A DNA stretch of 64,000 bases. Origin: Nocardioides insulae DSM 17944. GTDB lineage: Bacteria > Actinomycetota > Actinomycetes > Propionibacteriales > Nocardioidaceae. Positions 25,301-33,577 of the stretch are shown one piece after another. The notes beneath the pieces were generated by a model. That model made no database searches. It saw only the letters and a list, made by a program, of their open reading frames with translations, and was not told the DNA's origin. Position 1 is the stretch's first letter; every line of letters begins with the position of its first letter. The DNA is taken from assembly GCF_000422825.1 (NCBI RefSeq), contig NZ_AUGU01000014.1, positions 248,001 to 312,000 on the forward strand, given 5' to 3'. A program made the translations under genes and the position numbers.

Positions 25301-28300
25301 CGCGTCGGAGGAGACGGCCTTGGTGACCGCGAGGTCGCCGAGGGTGAAGACGTTCTCGACGGAGATCAGGTTGATCGCGTCGTCGGGCTCGGTGCTGTCG
25401 ACGGTGACGGTGCCGATGACCTCGTCGAACTGGCCCTGATCGGTCTCGGTGGCGGTGCACTCCGAACCCCAGGGCAGCCCGTCGACCACCACCGGGTCGG
25501 CACCCGGGGTGAGCGTGACCTCGTCGATGTTGCCGACATCGGCGGCGTCCGGGTCGACGGTGCAGGTCGGCTGCACGACGAACTCGTCGGGAGCGTACGC
25601 CGCCCCCTCACCGGTCACGGTCTTCTCCAACTGGATCGGACCGGTCGGGTAGGTGATGCCGACCTTGCGGCCCTCCGAGGGCAGGATCCGGGCCCGGGCG
25701 CCGTTGTCGTTGGAGACGCCGCTGGTGGCGATCGTGTTCCAGGCGACGGGGAAGGTGCTGTCTACCCGATCGGTCGGGGTGGTGGTGGTCCTGGCTTGAA
25801 GAGTCACGCTGTCGCCCGGCTGGAAGAGGTCGTCCTCGGGGAAGGTCAGCACGACCATCAGGGACGCAACGGTCGCCGGATCGACGGAGCCGTCGTAGGG
25901 CAGCCAGGACCCGGCTGGGCAGTCGCCGCCACCGATGGGGTCGTCGACCGGCTCGGTGCACGGGTCGTGAGAGGTGGAGTAGAAGGCCTGCGCGCCGATG
26001 TCCTCCACCGGTGTACCCGTGGAGTCCACGAGGGTGAGGGTGTCGGCGAAGGTCGGGGTCCACTCCGATCCTCGAGGTAGGTCCACGATCACGCCAGTGT
26101 CCCCGGTGTGCGGGAGGTCGTCGATCGCGACCAGTTCGTCGATCGGCAGCGTGCCGGAGTTGGTGATCGTGTACCGCCAGGTCTCGGTGTCACCCGGATA
26201 GGTGACCGGCACGCACGGAGAGCGGTAGAACCCGTCCGCGTCGGCGGCCGTGTCGCAGTAGTCGTCGGGGAGCTCGGTGCCGTCCGGCACGAGACTCTCG
26301 TCCAGCCAGACCTCCGGGATGCCCTCCTCCTCGACCGGGACGTCGGCGCGGACCTTCTTCACCGTGCTCAGCGCGGCCACACGGACCGGGGAGACCGAGG
26401 TGTCGTCCCAGCATTCGCCGGTGTCAGCGTCGTAGTTGGGCGAACAGGCATCCGGATCGAAGGGCTCATCGGCGATCACGGTGTCGGTGTTGGTGACCAC
26501 ATCGTCAGGGGTCAGACCGGGCCGCAGCATCAGGTCGATGGTGATGGTGTAGGTCTGGCCGGGCTCCAGCACCGTGCCCTCGGGCATGGCGAAGGTGATG
26601 GTGTCGCCGTCCTCGGTGATCTCGATCGGCGGTGAGGTCGTGGGCAACGGGTCGCCGTTGGGCGGGGCCGGGGCATCGCCGCTGAGCTCGAAGCTGTACG
26701 GCGTGGAGCCGGGCGCGGCATCCGGGTCGAAGATGAGCTGGTTGCCATCGGCATCCGAGGGCAACACATCGGTGAAGACCGGGTTGGTCAGCGGCGCTTC
26801 ACCGGTGTTGGTGTAGGTGAGGGTGAACGGGATCGCCTGGCCCGGCTGCACCTGCCCTGCCGGTGTCTTGTCGACCTCGACCCCGACGATCAGGTGTTCG
26901 TAGGTGTAGGTCGCGTCGGCACTGTCCTCGTCAGTGAGCCGGAGCGGGTCGCCGTTCTCGTCGATCCCCACCTGCACGGACTCGCCGTTGACGTCGACGG
27001 TGTCGGTGAAGACACCGGCGTCGCTCTCGCCCGGGGCTGCGACGCTGTCCGACCGGGTGGTGGGCACCGGACCGCCGGAGCGGAGGTCCTCTCGGCGCTC
27101 GACCTGGAACGGGACCTGGATGTGGGGGTGGGCCGGGTTCTGCCAGCCGGTCTCGTCGCCGGCCATGAACCGGAACCGGAGTCCGTGGACGTCGGCGGCC
27201 GGGGCCGCGGCGATGAAGTCCTTGGCCTGCTGCAGGGTCAACTCGCTGTCGTCGAACGGCGGTCCATCGCCCGGGATCGGTTGGCAGGTCCAGTCGCCAC
27301 CGACGGCCTCCTCGCCGCTCGCGACGTTGGCCGCGGTGAAGTCACCACCGGTCAGATAGCAGGCTTGGACGTGCTCGACGGGTTGGGGGAGGGCCCAGGA
27401 GGGGTCCATCTGGAGGAAGTCCATCGCGTTCCAGAAGCTGGCGTCGTCGTCCTCCAGCTGCTCGATGTAGGGACGGGTGGCACCGCTGCTCTGCTCGCCG
27501 ATCGTCACCGTCACCGGGGAGTTGTCGCCCTCCTTCTGCGAGGCGGGTGAGATCGACTTGTCAGCGGCGATCTCGTAGCTGGCGTCCTCGAGGTCGATGG
27601 TGGCGGTGCCCTGGTCGCAGGCATAGCGGTCGCCCTGCGCCGGGGGGCAATCGCCGATCGGGTCGACATCGGCGACGATGCCCTGTGCGGTATCGGCGAT
27701 CGGGCCGTCGTCGGTGGTGATCGGCGCACCGGTGGTGCGGTGGGTGGCTCGCAACCGGAGGTCCATCTCGAGGACGCCTTGGCCCCCGGTGACGATCCGG
27801 CCGTCGAAGAGCACCTGGACGGTCTGCACGCTGGTGCCGCCGGCACACGCCATCGTGGCGGGGGTGAGCGCCAGGGCCTCGTCACGGGTGAAGGTGGTGA
27901 CGGTGTCGTCGACACACGTGATGGTCACGGTCGTGTCGGTCGCCCCCTCGGGCACCACGATGTCGGCGAAGCTGTTGAGATCGAAGTAGTCGAACGGGTC
28001 CTGGACGTCCGTGGACCCCGGAGCGGTGTCGGTGATCTGGAGTTGGTCGACCATCAGCGGGGTGGTGTTGATCGTGGTGACACTCACTCGGCTCAGCGGG
28101 TACTGGTCGGCGGGAGTACCGGGCTCCGGGACCGCCAGGGGACCGCCGCTCCAGGTCTTGTCGGTGGTGGAGGTGATCGGCACGTCGGTGATCACCACGT
28201 CATCGAAGTCGTCGGCGGAGACCGGTTCGGTACCGTCCTGCGGGTAGCCGGTGGCGTTGGCGGTGTTGCGCACCACGCCCGGGTCCGGCTGGTTGTAGTC

Positions 28301-31051
28301 GTCGACCGCCAACGCCGGTGAACCGTCGGACCGCTTGGTGTCGCGGATCTGCCAGACCAGCGTGACCTCGCGGTTGTTCTCGAGGGAGCGGGCCACCCCG
28401 GAACCGACAGGGGGAGCATCCAGGTCGCCGGCCGAGGTCTCGGCACGGGTCGGGCTCTCCGCGAAGGTCAATCGGACCGAGAGGGTCGAATCCTGCTCGG
28501 CGGCGGTGAGGTCCATGCCCGGGAAGGTTCCGTCACAGGCGCCCGGGCAAGGGTTGTTCGCAGCGGAGGTCCAGGAGGTGCCGTCCCACAGTTGGACGTC
28601 GGTGACCTGGTCGTAGGCGATGTAGGGGTCTGTCGCGTCGGTGATCGGGTCGATGCTGATCAGGTTGAAGGCGTCGTAGACGCTGTCGGCGACATCGGTG
28701 CCCTCCGGGTCCGCCACGTCGGTGATGTCGACGGTCGCCAGACCTGTTCGCCCCCCGGTGGACCAGAACAGGGTCGAGGGGATGGTGTCGCCGGAACGCT
28801 CGATGACCGACTTGACGCCTCCGGAACTGGAGGTGCCGAACTCCTTGTCGATCAGGTCGCCGCTGCCCTGGCCGTCGGTGGGCAGGATGTCGAGAGTGTC
28901 GCAGGCCGGGTCGGAGGTGCCCGTGGGAACCCCCGGATTGGGGCTGGACGCATCGGTGACGGCGCAGTTGGTGAGGACCGTGTCGGGCTCGTCCGGGTCG
29001 GTGTTGTACGGCGGCTGGAAGTAGCGGCCGTCATCGCGCAGAGAGACGGTGAAGTTCGGTTCCAGGTCGGTGCCGGGCGGGAACCCGTCACCATCACCCG
29101 TGTATTCGTAGTCGAAGCGGACACCGCCGGCGACCTCGGAGATATCGGCGGGTACGTCGTAGGCGAAGGCGGCCTCGGGTCCGTCGACCGGACCGGTCAG
29201 GACCTTCCAGCCGTCGCCTTCCGGACCGCCGGTGGGATCGCTGGTGTCGTAGTAGTAGATGGTCAGTGAGGCGTCGGAGGGGATCGGGGTCGCGGTGATC
29301 GACTCGAGGTCGAACGCGTTCCAGAACTCGTCACCCTCGATCGGCTCGGAGGGGTCCTGCAGCACGATGTGGTCGGCATCTCCGGTGCTGCCCTCGGGGG
29401 TCTCCGGCGGATCGGGTCGCTCGGTGGTGCCCCCTTGGAGGGTCACGGTCGCGATCTGGCCGGGGACGTCGACGATCTGCCCGGGCCGGATCTGCTTGTC
29501 GACGTACGGCTCGATGGTCTCGTCGTAGATGTACAGGTCGGCGTCGGCGGTGGCGTCGTCGGTGACACCGTCGTTGTCCCCCTCGACGGCCACCTCGTTG
29601 TTGACCGTGTCGGGCAGGGTGGGAAGGTCGGCGTCGGTGTCGACGTCGAACGCCGCGGAGGCGGAGGCCTCCGCGCCCGGCTGGATGTCGCCCTCGAAGA
29701 CGAGCTGGAAGGACGTCACCGACTCCGGCCCACCCGCCGGCGGGTCCGGGACCTCACCGTCGCCGAAGGTGACCTCCTCACCGGAGGGCTGGTAGATCAC
29801 GGTGCCGCTGGTGGCGCCCTCGGGGTAGGTGATGCCGGTGGAGAAGCCGCCGAAGGTGTACTCCGCCGGGAAGGAACCGGTGGACGGCTCGGTGATGGTC
29901 ATCGAGTCGATCGGGAACGGCGAGGTGTTGGTGCCGCCGATGGTCGCGGTGCTGGACTCGCCCGCGATCACCACCTCGGGGTCGAAGGACTTGCTCGCTT
30001 CGACACTGACGTCGTTCGCCTGGAAGGTGAAGTCCGCAGCCGCGGTGGCGGTGTCACTCTCACCGTCGAGCGTGACCTCGGACTGGACGTCGTTGTTCAC
30101 TACGGTGTCCTCGGGGAGCGCTGCGGCCTCCTCCGTGGTCTCCAGCGCCAGGTCGACCGAGGCACTCTCCCCGGGCGGGATGGCACCGGTGAAGGTGACT
30201 CGGGTGCCGAGCACCTCGGTGCCCGCGGGCGGTGTGTAGTCGGCGTCGACCACGGTCCAGCCGCCCGGCTCGATGTAGACCTCGTAGGTGGTCTCGGTCG
30301 TGCCCTCGGGGGGCGTGACGGTGCCGAAGCCGGTGAAGCCGAGGTAGGTGAACGGATTGGGGGTGGCGGTGGGGTCGACCGGATCCTGGATCACCAGGGT
30401 GTCCACGGTGGCGTTGGAGTCGTTGGTGCCGCCGAGATCGGCGGTCACGGGCGTGCCGGCAGCAGCGAGGGCGGAGGTCGGGTCGAGGGTCTTCGTGGCG
30501 CTGGTGTCGAGATCCAGGGGCACGTTGATGACCACGTCGGTGGAGGCGTCCACGTCCTCGGCGTTGGTAGCCTCCGCCCAGGCGTTGTTGGTGATGGTCT
30601 GGCCGTTGTAGTCGTAGGGGACGTCCTCGGGCACCTGGACGGTGACCTCGATCTGGCTGGTGGTGTTGTCGAGCATGCCGGTGGCGCCGGCGCCGATGTC
30701 CTCGTTCCAGTTCACCCGGAAGTTCTGGCCGTCGATGATCGGCTCTTCCGAGTCGTTAGGGCCCGAGGGCACCACGTCCACGATGGTGAGGGGCTCGGGG
30801 ACGTCGTCGGTGGTGATCGCGCCGCGGCAGCCGACGTCGCTGATCGCCGAGCAGCTCACGTTGATGGAGTAGGTGAAGGTGTCGCCCGGCCCCACGGGTC
30901 CCGGTGTGGAGGCGGTCTTGGTGATGTCCAGCACCGCTGTCACGTCGTCCGGCGCCGGATCAGGGAGTACAGGGTCTGCGGAGGCGGGCACGACGGCCAG
31001 CCCCATCACGACGAGCCCTGCGAGCAGGAGGACGATCCAACGGCGAAGCAC
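22349..31051 (-). CDS. Giant LPXTG-anchored surface protein with DUF11/DUF5979-like repeats
   Basis: A 2900-residue secreted protein. The N-terminal signal peptide has a hydrophobic core (WIVLLLAGLVVMGLAVV) and probable cleavage after ASA at residue 25. Residues from about 30 to 1790 form large beta-rich repeats; units open with K-x-x-x-P motifs (KTLDPTSA, KSFDPEVV, KQIRPGQI, DKSISPAS), and DUF11-like stretches such as FTLTYTNTGEAPL and WRYTITNSGTLPI occur late in this part. Nine DUF5979-like repeats follow (about 1795-2835). Each has two cysteines, one in VTCTY-type and one in GAECT-type strands. A Gly/Asn-rich linker leads to the sortase motif LPDTG at 2862-2866, a TM helix and RKRGDEEA. 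Expected role: cell-wall-attached fibre or adhesin; the partner is unknown. GTG start follows AAGGGG. It is monocistronic, with no sortase nearby. Confidence 0.88.
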   Translation of the reverse strand: MLRRWIVLLLAGLVVMGLAVVPASADPVLPDPAPDDVTAVLDITKTASTPGPVGPGDTFTYSINVSCSAISDVGCRGAITTDDVPEPLTIVDVVPSGPNDSEEPIIDGQNFRVNWNEDIGAGATGMLDNTTSQIEVTVQVPEDVPYDYNGQTITNNAWAEATNAEDVDASTDVVINVPLDLDTSATKTLDPTSALAAAGTPVTADLGGTNDSNATVDTLVIQDPVDPTATPNPFTYLGFTGFGTVTPPEGTTETTYEVYIEPGGWTVVDADYTPPAGTEVLGTRVTFTGAIPPGESASVDLALETTEEAAALPEDTVVNNDVQSEVTLDGESDTATAAADFTFQANDVSVEASKSFDPEVVIAGESSTATIGGTNTSPFPIDSMTITEPSTGSFPAEYTFGGFSTGITYPEGATSGTVIYQPSGEEVTFGDGEVPDPPAGGPESVTSFQLVFEGDIQPGAEASASAAFDVDTDADLPTLPDTVNNEVAVEGDNDGVTDDATADADLYIYDETIEPYVDKQIRPGQIVDVPGQIATVTLQGGTTERPDPPETPEGSTGDADHIVLQDPSEPIEGDEFWNAFDLESITATPIPSDASLTIYYYDTSDPTGGPEGDGWKVLTGPVDGPEAAFAYDVPADISEVAGGVRFDYEYTGDGDGFPPGTDLEPNFTVSLRDDGRYFQPPYNTDPDEPDTVLTNCAVTDASSPNPGVPTGTSDPACDTLDILPTDGQGSGDLIDKEFGTSSSGGVKSVIERSGDTIPSTLFWSTGGRTGLATVDITDVADPEGTDVADSVYDAFNLISIDPITDATDPYIAYDQVTDVQLWDGTSWTSAANNPCPGACDGTFPGMDLTAAEQDSTLSVRLTFAESPTRAETSAGDLDAPPVGSGVARSLENNREVTLVWQIRDTKRSDGSPALAVDDYNQPDPGVVRNTANATGYPQDGTEPVSADDFDDVVITDVPITSTTDKTWSGGPLAVPEPGTPADQYPLSRVSVTTINTTPLMVDQLQITDTAPGSTDVQDPFDYFDLNSFADIVVPEGATDTTVTITCVDDTVTTFTRDEALALTPATMACAGGTSVQTVQVLFDGRIVTGGQGVLEMDLRLRATHRTTGAPITTDDGPIADTAQGIVADVDPIGDCPPAQGDRYACDQGTATIDLEDASYEIAADKSISPASQKEGDNSPVTVTIGEQSSGATRPYIEQLEDDDASFWNAMDFLQMDPSWALPQPVEHVQACYLTGGDFTAANVASGEEAVGGDWTCQPIPGDGPPFDDSELTLQQAKDFIAAAPAADVHGLRFRFMAGDETGWQNPAHPHIQVPFQVERREDLRSGGPVPTTRSDSVAAPGESDAGVFTDTVDVNGESVQVGIDENGDPLRLTDEDSADATYTYEHLIVGVEVDKTPAGQVQPGQAIPFTLTYTNTGEAPLTNPVFTDVLPSDADGNQLIFDPDAAPGSTPYSFELSGDAPAPPNGDPLPTTSPPIEITEDGDTITFAMPEGTVLEPGQTYTITIDLMLRPGLTPDDVVTNTDTVIADEPFDPDACSPNYDADTGECWDDTSVSPVRVAALSTVKKVRADVPVEEEGIPEVWLDESLVPDGTELPDDYCDTAADADGFYRSPCVPVTYPGDTETWRYTITNSGTLPIDELVAIDDLPHTGDTGVIVDLPRGSEWTPTFADTLTLVDSTGTPVEDIGAQAFYSTSHDPCTEPVDDPIGGGDCPAGSWLPYDGSVDPATVASLMVVLTFPEDDLFQPGDSVTLQARTTTTPTDRVDSTFPVAWNTIATSGVSNDNGARARILPSEGRKVGITYPTGPIQLEKTVTGEGAAYAPDEFVVQPTCTVDPDAADVGNIDEVTLTPGADPVVVDGLPWGSECTATETDQGQFDEVIGTVTVDSTEPDDAINLISVENVFTLGDLAVTKAVSSDAVDADGDPLTYGPFDVAVTCTFLGEEVWAEGYDADNPMTATIEDGETVDFEGLPTGAECTITEPDNAGAASVNLTPDADPDTPGAQVTIGSREDADGDPGNPVEVEVENVFTDGSLHLLKESTGPALGNDPSLADGPFTFHVTCTYTDPTRPDGATVYDSDIVLPDEDNVDNDDMDYQIDDLPTGAVCDIAETDNGGATTSSVDPEQITVGDGTTAEVTATNVFDAGGMAVTKEVDNGGAQDQDGNPIVYGGPYEMTVTCTYQGNEVWGNGFSGSPMVFTLNPGNTYTITGLPIGAECTTVESDDAGAADSSIDPVEPVVIGPNTDPTQVVTVTNTFTVGSLELTKESTGDALDNNPQLANGPFRFQVTCTLTDPSHPNGVTVYDDVVTITPEVAEDGTVTANTAQIDNLPTGAVCDIEETANGGATSSEVDPEEVTIDAGGPEAPVIVTATNTFDVGEMSVTKTVETHALDADGNPITYGPFEVSVTCRYGGGTVVGNGFDESPMTHTITDGELWTIEGLPVGARCITTEPDKADAAATTVAPRTVTIPADDAPDPQNFVTVTNSYDVGSLHLRKFVPEAVQEYDIAQGPFTFAVTCTLTDASHPAPGTVVYEDDEIVLPDEDNVENDVMDYQVDNIAAGAVCTVTEPDDGAANAHIVTPQTVTITADENHEPETKRVVVTNFFGAGQATITKVIEGSGAELYGAGPFEVTVECTYTDVNGEEQPLNTPGGATRELSADNDYTATYDPLLIGSNCTIEETATGGANSSVITDADGNEVSEFTVLPVPNEEPGEGEPLVEPMQFEVTNTFDTGSIRVNKTVVGPGNGPYDVELACTYDVDGTATDVDIPDGAERTIQQGQSVTYADLPTGAECTLTETRDGGAESVTITPNDGDPTVGVVTVGDGERVTLDVVNEFPKPPPPGPGPNGGNNGNGGDGGDGPNAGGLPDTGSSPWLPVAGLLGLALLLAGGVFLVAGRKRGDEEA

Positions 31052-31077
31052 GTAACAGCCCCTTGAGGTCGCTTAGC

Positions 31078-31102
31078 ACGCGTGCCTTCCAGTCGCACGC
31101 GT
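31078..31102 (-). promoter_or_regulatory. ACGCGTGC/GCACGCGT inverted repeat in the 5' region of the surface-protein gene
   Basis: Perfect 8-bp arms with a 9-nt loop lie 27-51 bp upstream of the GTG start. It could be an operator or an RNA hairpin in the leader. No clear -35/-10 pair was found in this strand; TACGGT further upstream fits only the -10 pattern. Confidence 0.45.
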
Positions 31103-31228
31103 ACCTTGAAAGTACCGTAAATTGGGCCTGAGAGCTTCCCTAGAACCCACTGAGCCATGCGCGCGTCGACAGGTCGATCCCCTGCCCGTCGCAGGTGCGG
31201 ACGACAGCGTCGAAATCGTCCCGGAACG

Positions 31229-31266
31229 CCGATCGAGCCGGCGTACAGGTACGCCGACTCGATCGG
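31229..31266 (-). terminator. 18-bp hairpin in the gap between the surface-protein and CoA-transferase genes
   Basis: Arms 31229-31246 and 31249-31266 match at 17 of 18 positions around a tiny loop. The gap 31052-31360 (309 bp) contains no gene. It holds this hairpin, the inverted repeat at 31280-31347 and the leader of the surface-protein gene. It probably insulates the surface-protein promoter from the operon upstream. Confidence 0.55.
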
Positions 31267-31279
31267 GTGTTGCTGGGGG

Positions 31280-31347
31280 CGAGCGGTCCGGGGCGGACCC
31301 GGGCCAAGGCAGTGTCTCGGCCGGTGGGTGACGTGCCGGACCGCTCG
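31280..31347 (-). terminator. 12-bp inverted repeat after the CoA-transferase operon
   Basis: Perfect 12-bp arms CGAGCGGTCCGG and CCGGACCGCTCG are separated by 44 GC-rich nt and end 13 bp past the beta-subunit stop. It is the first terminator candidate of the operon, backed up by the hairpin at 31229-31266. Confidence 0.5.
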
Positions 31348-31360
31348 GTGTCCGGGCGGG

Positions 31361-32008
31361 TCAGACCGCCGCGGCCCGCTTGTCGCTGAGGGGGGCGCCG
31401 GTCTTCTCGACGGCCTCCTCGAAGGTGACCTCGGGGGCCAGCTCGACCACGGCGAAGCCGTCCCCGGTGACGTCGAAGACGCCGAGGTCGGTGATCACGC
31501 GCTGGACGACGCCGCGGCCGGTGAGCGGCAGGTCGCAGCTGGTCACCAGCTTGTGGCCGCCCTTCTTGGTGACGTGGTCCATCAGCACGATGATGTGGCG
31601 GGCGCCGGAGACGAGGTCCATGGCGCCGCCCATGCCCTTGACCATCGCGCCGGGGACCATCCAGTTGGCGAGGTCGCCGTTGACCGCGACCTGCATCCCG
31701 CCGAGGACGGCGACGTCGATGTGGCCGCCGCGGATCATCGCGAAACTGGTGGCCGAGTCGAAGAACGACGAGCCGGGCAGCACCGAGACGGTCTGCTTGC
31801 CGGCGTTGATCAGGTCGGGGTCGACCTCGTCGTCGTAGGGGAACGGGCCGACGCCGAGGATGCCGTTCTCGGCGTGCAGGGTGACCGTCGATCCCTCGGG
31901 GATGTAGCCGGGGATCAGGGTCGGCAGGCCGATGCCGAGGTTGACGTAGTCGCCGTCGTGCAGCTCCTGGGCGGCACGGGCGGCCATCTGGTCACGGTTC
32001 CAGGACAT
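31361..32008 (-). CDS. pcaJ: 3-oxoacid / 3-oxoadipate CoA-transferase, beta subunit
   Basis: A 215-residue family I CoA-transferase beta subunit. The catalytic Glu is in [24 protein letters not shown] near the N terminus and [17 protein letters not shown] near the end are typical of SCOT/PcaJ. ATG at 32008 follows the alpha-subunit stop by one base. With the alpha subunit it moves CoA from succinyl-CoA to 3-oxoadipate or another 3-oxoacid. The neighbouring lactonase and thiolase make 3-oxoadipate (beta-ketoadipate pathway) the better guess; acetoacetate is the alternative, since sequence alone does not separate them. Confidence 0.82.
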   Translation of the reverse strand: MSWNRDQMAARAAQELHDGDYVNLGIGLPTLIPGYIPEGSTVTLHAENGILGVGPFPYDDEVDPDLINAGKQTVSVLPGSSFFDSATSFAMIRGGHIDVAVLGGMQVAVNGDLANWMVPGAMVKGMGGAMDLVSGARHIIVLMDHVTKKGGHKLVTSCDLPLTGRGVVQRVITDLGVFDVTGDGFAVVELAPEVTFEEAVEKTGAPLSDKRAAAV

Positions 32009-32009
32009 G

Positions 32010-32798
32010 TCAGGACTCCTGCGAGGGCTGGGAGGGACGGGGACGGGTGGTGCGCTGCTCGATGTCCTTGCGCTCGGCCTGCTCGGGGGTGAGCTCGACG
32101 ACGCGCTGGACGAAGATGCCGGGGAGGTGGACCTCGTCGGGGCCGATCTCGCCGATCTCGACGACCTGCTCGGCCTCGACGACGGTGATCCGGCCGGACA
32201 TCGCGACGGGCACGTTGAAGTTGCGGGCCGCGGCATGGAAGACGCAGTTGCCGGCCCGGTCGACCTTGGCGGCGCGGATCAGGGCGTAGTCGGCGACGAT
32301 GCCCTCCTCGAGCACCATCTCCTTGCCGTCGAAGGTGCGCACCTCCTTGGCCGGGGACTCCTCGACGACGTTGCCCTCGGCGTCGTAGCGCCACGGCAGG
32401 CCGCCCTCGGCGACCAGGGTGCCGACCCCGGTGGGGGTGTAGAACGCGCCGATGCCCGAGCCGCCGGCACGCAGCCGCTCGGCCAGGGTGCCCTGCGGGG
32501 TGAGCTCCACGGTGAGTTCGCCGGAGAGGTACTGCCGCGCGAACTCCTTGTTCTCGCCCACGTAGGAGGCGATCACGCGGGAGATCCTGCGGCCCTCGAG
32601 CAGCAGCCCGAGGCCGGCGCCGTCGACGCCGCAGTTGTTGGAGACGACCTCCAGGTCGCCGGCGCCCTGCTCGAGGAGGGCCTCGATGAGGAACCACGGG
32701 ATGCCGGCGAGGCCGAAGCCGCCCACGGCGAGGCTGGAGCCTGCCGGGATGTCGGCGACCGCCTCCGCTGCGGAGGGGACGAGCTTGTCGAGAGTCAT
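32010..32798 (-). CDS. pcaI: 3-oxoacid / 3-oxoadipate CoA-transferase, alpha subunit
   Basis: A 262-residue alpha subunit. [20 protein letters not shown] is the family's N-terminal glycine motif, and [35 protein letters not shown] and [18 protein letters not shown] follow in order. ATG at 32798 overlaps the hydrolase stop as ATGA. The longer open frame upstream lies inside the hydrolase gene. It forms the obligate partner of the beta subunit. Confidence 0.83.
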   Translation of the reverse strand: MTLDKLVPSAAEAVADIPAGSSLAVGGFGLAGIPWFLIEALLEQGAGDLEVVSNNCGVDGAGLGLLLEGRRISRVIASYVGENKEFARQYLSGELTVELTPQGTLAERLRAGGSGIGAFYTPTGVGTLVAEGGLPWRYDAEGNVVEESPAKEVRTFDGKEMVLEEGIVADYALIRAAKVDRAGNCVFHAAARNFNVPVAMSGRITVVEAEQVVEIGEIGPDEVHLPGIFVQRVVELTPEQAERKDIEQRTTRPRPSQPSQES

Positions 32799-33577
32799 GA
32801 CTGCTCCTGCTGGTTGAGAAGGTGCTCGATCAGAGCGGGGGTGATGGTGTCGGGCTGCTCGGCGGGCGCAAGATGCGCGGAGTCCGGTACGACGAGCAGA
32901 CGGGCCTCGGGGATGCCGTCGGCGATCACCTGGAGCCACGCCGGCGGGGTGGCCTGGTCGTCGGCGCCGGCGACCACCAGGGTCGGTGCGGCGATGCCGG
33001 CCAGGTCGGGCCGCAGGTCGAGGACGCCGATCGCGTCGCAACAGCCGGCGTACCCCTCGACGGGGGTGTCGGCGATCATCGCCTGGTAGTAGGCGTGCTC
33101 CTCGGGGTGATCGGCGTACCACCCGGGGCTGAACCAGCGCTGGACGACGGCGGGGGCCACCGCGCCGGTGCCCTCCGCCCGGACCAGCGTGGCCCGGTCG
33201 ACCCACGCCTGCTCGGGGTCGAACTTCGCCGCGGTGCAGAACAGTGCCAGCCGGTCGACCCGCTCCGGGTTGCGGGCGGCGACCCGCATCGCGGTGGCAC
33301 CGCCGAGGGAGAGTCCGACGACGTGCGCGCGAGCGATGCCGTAGCGGTCGAGGACGCCGACCAGGTCGTCGGCGAGGTCGTCGATCGTGTACGGCCCGGC
33401 CGGGACGGGCGAGACGCCGTGGCCACGGGTGTCGTAGCGGACCACTCGGAAGTGCTCCTCCAGGGCGGTCACCTGGGCGTCCCACATGGCGTGGGTGGAG
33501 CCGAGCGAGTTGGACAGGATCACCGCCGGGGCGTCGGCCCGGCCGGTGACGACGGCGTGCACGTCGACCGCGCTCAT
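32795..33577 (-). CDS. pcaD: 3-oxoadipate enol-lactonase-like alpha/beta hydrolase
   Basis: A 260-residue alpha/beta hydrolase. The N-terminal segment ILSNSLGSTHAMWDAQ and RYDTRGHGVSPVPAGPYTIDDLADD match 3-oxoadipate enol-lactone hydrolases (PcaD/CatD). The nucleophile elbow is GLSLGGA, the acid is in VVAGADDQATP and His is in DSAHLAPAEQP. That enzyme converts 3-oxoadipate enol-lactone to 3-oxoadipate, the substrate of the CoA-transferase encoded next. ATG overlaps the thiolase stop as ATGA. Confidence 0.82.
   Translation of the reverse strand: MSAVDVHAVVTGRADAPAVILSNSLGSTHAMWDAQVTALEEHFRVVRYDTRGHGVSPVPAGPYTIDDLADDLVGVLDRYGIARAHVVGLSLGGATAMRVAARNPERVDRLALFCTAAKFDPEQAWVDRATLVRAEGTGAVAPAVVQRWFSPGWYADHPEEHAYYQAMIADTPVEGYAGCCDAIGVLDLRPDLAGIAAPTLVVAGADDQATPPAWLQVIADGIPEARLLVVPDSAHLAPAEQPDTITPALIEHLLNQQEQS

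Noticed and set aside
23288..26080. A 930-residue + strand frame (and another of 565 residues at 29369-31066) inside the surface-protein gene
   Set aside because: Both are complements of the repeat-rich coding strand; their apparent repeats simply mirror the real protein's repeats.
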